10,105 nucleotides of DNA from Gammaproteobacteria bacterium (GTDB lineage: Bacteria; Pseudomonadota; Gammaproteobacteria; Immundisolibacterales; Immundisolibacteraceae): NCBI GenBank assembly GCA_003645395.1, contig QNFC01000042.1, positions 1-10,105 of the forward strand, read 5' to 3'. The stretch's first letter is position 1. The number at the start of each line of letters is the position of its first letter. Shown here one piece after another: positions 6,885 through 10,105 of the stretch. The notes below the pieces were generated by a model. It ran no database searches, had not been told where the DNA came from, and worked only from the letters and a program-made list of their open reading frames with translations. Both the position numbers and the translations under genes were made by a program.

Positions 6885-8180
6885 TCAGACTCGAATTTGA
6901 CCATCGCCGAGCACAATGTATTTCTGTGACGTCAACCCTTCGAGCCCCACCGGCCCGCGGACGTGAATGCGGTCCGTACTGATACCAATTTCTGCACCCA
7001 ATCCGTATTCAAATCCATCAGCGAAACGGCTGGAAGCGTTCACCATCACCGAGCTGGAATCTACCTCGCGCAAAAACTGCTGCGCTCGGGCCCAATGTTC
7101 GGTGACGATGACGTCCGTATGACCTGAGCCATAAGCAGCAATGTGGCTGATCGCCTGATCAACCCCATCCACTATTTTTACCGACAGAATCGGCGCCAGG
7201 TACTCTTCACCCCAATCATCGACACCAGCTTTCAGCATTGACGGCACCAGCTCACAACTCTGTTTACAGCCGCGCAATTCCACACCCAGGGCCAGCAACT
7301 GCTCAGCCAGCGGTGGCAATACCTCTGCCGCCATACCTTTCGCCACCAGCAGAGACTCCATGGCGTTACAGACTCCATAGCGGTGGGTTTTAGCATTCAC
7401 CGCAATGGCAATCGCCATTTCGAGGTCCGCGCCGTCATCAATAAAAGTGTGGCAGTTACCTTCCAGGTGCTTAATCACTGGCACTCGTGCCTCTGCAGCC
7501 ACCCGCTCAACCAGGCTCTTACCACCACGGGGAATAATTACATCCACGGACTCACGCATCGTCAACATTTCTGTCACCGCAGCCCGGTCTCGAGTGGCGA
7601 CCACCTGTACTGCCTTCGCCGGCAATCCAGTCGACTGAAGACCCGCCGCAATACACTCTGCCAGCGCGAGATTCGAGTTCAGCGACTCGCTACCACCACG
7701 CAAAATTACCGCGTTTCCTGATTTCAAACACAGCGCTGCCGCGTCGATGGTGACATTGGGGCGCGACTCGTAAATGATACCAATCACTCCCAACGGCACC
7801 CGCATTTTGCCCACTTGAATACCGGATGGACGATAGGCAAGGCCACTGATTTCACCGATAGGATCGGGCAGTGCAATCACCTGGCGCAGTCCATCGACCA
7901 TCTCCTCAATACGCGCATCGGTCAGCTCAAGCCGATCCAGCAGCGCGTCATCAAGCCCACTCTCTCGGCCTGCTGCCATATCGAGTTCATTAGCCTGTCG
8001 AATCAAGTCACTGCTAGCGCTAATCGCTTCAGCCATACCAAGCAGCGTCTGGTTTTTCACCTGCGTGGACGCAGCAGCTAATTCGCCTGCCGCTGCCCGC
8101 GCCTGACGCCCGACCTGCGCCATATATTCCGTAATATTGTCGATCTCTGTTTTCAACACCGACCGCGATACTGACGCCAT
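6885..8180 (-). CDS. proA: Gamma-glutamyl phosphate reductase (glutamate-5-semialdehyde dehydrogenase)
   Basis: ProA reduces gamma-glutamyl phosphate with NADPH to glutamate-5-semialdehyde, the second step of proline synthesis, in the cytoplasm. It is an aldehyde-dehydrogenase-fold enzyme. From the ATG at 8180 it is 431 residues. Recognisable stretches are PLGVIGIIYESRPNVT near 129-144, LKSGNAVILRGGSE near 152-165, VPVIKHLEGNCH, the catalytic-cysteine motif GVCNAMESLLV (Cys271 in this numbering), EVDSSSVMVNAS and GLGAEIGISTDR, ending YIVLGDGQIRV. The start is uncertain. A TTG at 8216 gives 443 residues, and the ATG at 8123, preceded by a weak GGA, gives 412, closer to the E. coli length of 417. 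I chose 8180 because Pseudomonas-type ProA extends a little upstream of 8123. It is the first gene of the leftward operon, with a possible promoter in the divergent gap. No proB is visible. Confidence 0.96.
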   Translation of the reverse strand: MASVSRSVLKTEIDNITEYMAQVGRQARAAAGELAAASTQVKNQTLLGMAEAISASSDLIRQANELDMAAGRESGLDDALLDRLELTDARIEEMVDGLRQVIALPDPIGEISGLAYRPSGIQVGKMRVPLGVIGIIYESRPNVTIDAAALCLKSGNAVILRGGSESLNSNLALAECIAAGLQSTGLPAKAVQVVATRDRAAVTEMLTMRESVDVIIPRGGKSLVERVAAEARVPVIKHLEGNCHTFIDDGADLEMAIAIAVNAKTHRYGVCNAMESLLVAKGMAAEVLPPLAEQLLALGVELRGCKQSCELVPSMLKAGVDDWGEEYLAPILSVKIVDGVDQAISHIAAYGSGHTDVIVTEHWARAQQFLREVDSSSVMVNASSRFADGFEYGLGAEIGISTDRIHVRGPVGLEGLTSQKYIVLGDGQIRV

Positions 8181-8245
8181 AAGGATATCGATCTCAAAAT
8201 AAAGGAATAGCCTCAAAACAAACCCAGAGGCTCCAGAACCCGTCT

Positions 8246-8251
8246 ATTATA
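8246..8251 (-). promoter_or_regulatory. Possible -10 element of the proA operon
   Basis: The minus strand reads a perfect TATAAT here, about 65 nt upstream of the proA ATG at 8180 and correctly oriented. No hexamer 16-18 nt further upstream resembles TTGACA (best 3 of 6), and there is no TGn extension. The site is plausible but could be an AT-rich chance match, or could need an activator. Confidence 0.35.
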
Positions 8252-8289
8252 GGTAAGATTGGGTTGAACTAATAAATAACTGCTCCAGG

Positions 8290-8328
8290 TCAAGCGATAA
8301 CAACCCTCTTTACACAAACATCGCTTGA
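8290..8328. repeat. Perfect 9-bp inverted repeat in the divergent intergenic region
   Basis: TCAAGCGAT (8290-8298) and ATCGCTTGA (8320-8328) are exact reverse complements separated by 21 nt. The centre lies about 75 bp upstream of the Lon-like start and outside any gene. No T-run follows either arm, so it is unlikely to be a terminator. It could be a two-half-site operator (half-sites about 30 bp apart, three helical turns) or a leader stem-loop. The loop contains TTTACA (8309-8314), a possible -35, but no matching -10 follows. Confidence 0.5.
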
Positions 8329-8370
8329 GTTAAGTCATTCCTAACCGTGATTGGCCACCAAAATTTAAGT

Positions 8371-8374
8371 GGAG
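8371..8374 (+). promoter_or_regulatory. Shine-Dalgarno of the Lon-like protease gene
   Basis: GGAG (in AAGTGGAG) lies 8 nt before the ATG at 8383 and supports that start. Confidence 0.6.
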
Positions 8375-8382
8375 TTAGATCG

Positions 8383-10105
8383 ATGGGCACAGTCAAACCA
8401 CTTTCAATCAATAGCCTGTACACCCGGTGTGACCCGCAACAGTTTCTGTTTGCCGACACCTCTGAATTGCAGGATGGCGACGTCCTGCTCGGTCAGCAAC
8501 GCGCAGTTGAGGCTTTTGAATTCGCCTTGCAGGTCGATTCCGAAGGTTACAACATCTATGCGATGGGAATCCCCCAGGCAAGCCGAGTCAACCTGGTAAG
8601 CAATCTGCTTGAAAACCATGCCAGCGAGGGCCTCCGCCCACCTGACTGGTGCTACATCTACAACTTTGACCACCCAAGCCGACCCTCAGCGCTGAGCTTG
8701 CCCGCTGGGCACGGCCGCGAATTCCAGCAGGACATCACCCAGCTTCTCGATGATTTGCGGACGATGATTCCCGCCACGTTCGACTCTGAGGAATACAAAA
8801 GCCGCCGACAATTTGTTGAACAGCAAATCCACGAGCGCCAGAACGACGCTATCGAAAACCTGCGGGAAAAAGCTCGGGAACAGGGCGTGACCTTAATGCC
8901 GACCCCATCCGGTTTCGCGTTTGCTCCAATAAAGAATGACGAAACCGTCACGCCAGAGATATTTAAGTCTCTGCCCGACGATGAAAAGCAGCAGATCGAA
9001 ACCACCATCAAGAATCTTCAAAAAGAGCTTCACCAGGCCCTCAGCAAGTTCCCGGCCTGGCAGAAAGAATCAATGGAAAAAATCCGTGAACTCAACAATG
9101 AAGTCATCTTAAACATTACGGAATCGCTGGTCAGTGCCCTGCAGGAAAAATACCAGGTGTTTATCGAGGTAGTGGAATACCTGGAAAAATTTGAACAGGA
9201 TATCGCTCGGCAGGGTGCCAGAGCGCTGATGGAAACCGAGGAAGAAGACCCCCAGAGTAGCGACCACAAGCTCAGCCGCTACAAGGTTAACCTACTAGTA
9301 GAACAGACAAACGACATCGGCGTACCCATTGTTTTTGAGGACAACCCGGTACTCACCAACCTGGTCGGACAGGTCGAGCACCAATCGCAGATGGGCACCT
9401 TGCATACCGACCTGACGCTGATCAAACCGGGGGCATTGCACTACGCAAATGGTGGTTATCTGGTGCTCGAAATCGAGAAGCTGCTGACCAAACCCTTTTC
9501 ATGGGAGGGGCTCAAACGCAGCCTTTCGGCTCGTGAAATCCGCATTGACCCACTCGAACGGGCGATTGGCTGGATGTCCACCGCCGGTCTTGAACCCGAA
9601 CCCATTCCCCTTAATATCAAAGTCGTACTGGTGGGCGACCCACGCCTCTATTACCTGCTAACCCAATACGACCCCGAATTTTCCGTGTTTTTCAAAGTCG
9701 TCGCCGATTTTGACGACCAGGTCGAGCGCACCATCGAAAACAACCAGACTTTTGCCCGGCTGATCGCTGATATCGCAGCAAACGAAACCCTCTTGCCCTG
9801 CGACCCCACCGGGGTCGGCCGCCTCATCGAATACAGCTCACGAATCGCCGCCGATGCCGAACGTATGTCGGTCGACCGAGATGCCATCCGTGATTTACTC
9901 GTCGAGGCCAGTTTAAATGCCAAAACCAATGACCAACAGATAATTACGGCTGAATCCGTCAGCCAGGCCTGGGCTAGTCGTGTTTACCGCAATGACCGAA
10001 TTCGCGAACGGATGCAGGAGCAAATTTTGCGTGAAACTCTGCTGGTGGACACCAGCGGCGAGCAAGTCGGCCAGATCAACGGCCTGGCGGTTTATACCCT
10101 CGGCC
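8383..10105 (+). CDS. Lon-like (LonB/AsrA-type) AAA+ ATP-dependent protease, 3' end outside window
   Basis: 574 codons are open to the right edge. The N-terminal region (about 1-80) has RCDP, the helix GQQRAVEAFEFAL (37-49) and GYNIYAMG (55-62) typical of AAA_32 Lon-related proteins. Next is a long, charged, probably coiled-coil region (about 120-300). The core continues with ANGGYLVLEIEKLL (Walker B-like, near 355-368), FSWEGLKRSL, LEPEPIPLNIKVVLVGD (sensor-like, ending near 419) and DPEFSVFFKVVADF. From residue 562, VGQINGLAVYTLG marks the beginning of the S16 peptidase domain; its catalytic Ser-Lys pair would lie beyond the window. The family is about 800 residues, so some 230 are missing. 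The P-loop position reads GIPQASRV (62-69), lacking the usual glycines. The family degrades or remodels cytoplasmic proteins, and P. aeruginosa AsrA is linked to aminoglycoside and heat stress; the role here is inferred. It is divergent from proA. Confidence 0.9.
   Translation, partial: MGTVKPLSINSLYTRCDPQQFLFADTSELQDGDVLLGQQRAVEAFEFALQVDSEGYNIYAMGIPQASRVNLVSNLLENHASEGLRPPDWCYIYNFDHPSRPSALSLPAGHGREFQQDITQLLDDLRTMIPATFDSEEYKSRRQFVEQQIHERQNDAIENLREKAREQGVTLMPTPSGFAFAPIKNDETVTPEIFKSLPDDEKQQIETTIKNLQKELHQALSKFPAWQKESMEKIRELNNEVILNITESLVSALQEKYQVFIEVVEYLEKFEQDIARQGARALMETEEEDPQSSDHKLSRYKVNLLVEQTNDIGVPIVFEDNPVLTNLVGQVEHQSQMGTLHTDLTLIKPGALHYANGGYLVLEIEKLLTKPFSWEGLKRSLSAREIRIDPLERAIGWMSTAGLEPEPIPLNIKVVLVGDPRLYYLLTQYDPEFSVFFKVVADFDDQVERTIENNQTFARLIADIAANETLLPCDPTGVGRLIEYSSRIAADAERMSVDRDAIRDLLVEASLNAKTNDQQIITAESVSQAWASRVYRNDRIRERMQEQILRETLLVDTSGEQVGQINGLAVYTLG

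Noticed and set aside
6314..6982. 222-codon open frame on the + strand over nadD and the end of proA
   Set aside because: It lies antisense to clearly recognised nadD and proA, has no family resemblance and no ribosome-binding site; a shadow frame.
8221..8265. AACCCA/TGGGTT 6-bp inverted repeat flanking the possible proA -10
   Set aside because: Too short and the arms do not extend; expected by chance in a spacer of this size.
8309..8353. Sigma-70 promoter for the Lon-like gene using TTTACA as -35
   Set aside because: The -35 is good, but no acceptable -10 hexamer lies 16-18 nt downstream; no heat-shock sigma-32 type pair was seen either.
8404..9929. Several minus-strand open frames of 79-117 codons across the right end
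   Set aside because: All lie antisense to the continuous Lon-like frame, which has clear family motifs throughout; they are shadows.
1..10105. Search for a novel defence, mobile or secretion system
   Set aside because: All sizeable frames belong to recognisable housekeeping families and intergenic space is under 5% of the window; no transposase, integrase, repeat array or toxin-antitoxin pair was seen.

Overview
The window looks like ordinary chromosomal housekeeping DNA from a gammaproteobacterium. The evidence is the aroB-damX pair at the left end and the proA-nadD-rsfS-rlmH order, which as I recall is also found in Pseudomonas. A marine or Cellvibrionales-like lineage is possible, but I cannot establish it from this sequence. 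I see no mobile elements, CRISPR array, rRNA or tRNA.

Layout. On the + strand, positions 1-315 hold the 3' end of aroB (3-dehydroquinate synthase). It is followed 25 bp later by a DamX-like SPOR-domain division protein (341-1522). This unit converges, across a 45-bp gap, on a long leftward gene set: proA (8180-6885), nadD (6821-6198), rsfS (6189-5854), rlmH (5835-5365) and yhdP (5368-1568). The gaps are 63, 8 and 18 bp, and rlmH and yhdP overlap by 4 bp, so the set is probably one operon of about 6.6 kb. A roughly 200-bp divergent region (8181-8382) separates proA from a rightward Lon-like AAA+ protease gene. That gene starts at 8383 and runs off the right edge just as its peptidase domain begins.

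How the genes fit together. The leftward unit mixes proline biosynthesis (ProA), NAD synthesis (NadD), ribosome silencing and ribosome modification (RsfS, RlmH) and envelope lipid homeostasis (YhdP, an AsmA-like inter-membrane bridge protein). In many relatives rlmH is followed by the elongation genes mrdA/mrdB. Here yhdP occupies that slot and is joined to rlmH by an ATGA overlap. The + strand left unit pairs aromatic amino-acid biosynthesis with a septal peptidoglycan-binding protein, a classic gammaproteobacterial arrangement.

I found no convincing undescribed system. The points most worth a second look are the yhdP placement, a degenerate P-loop in the Lon-like protein, a strong G-quadruplex motif in the DamX linker, a perfect 9-bp inverted repeat upstream of the Lon-like gene, and non-ATG or ambiguous starts in nadD, rsfS and proA.
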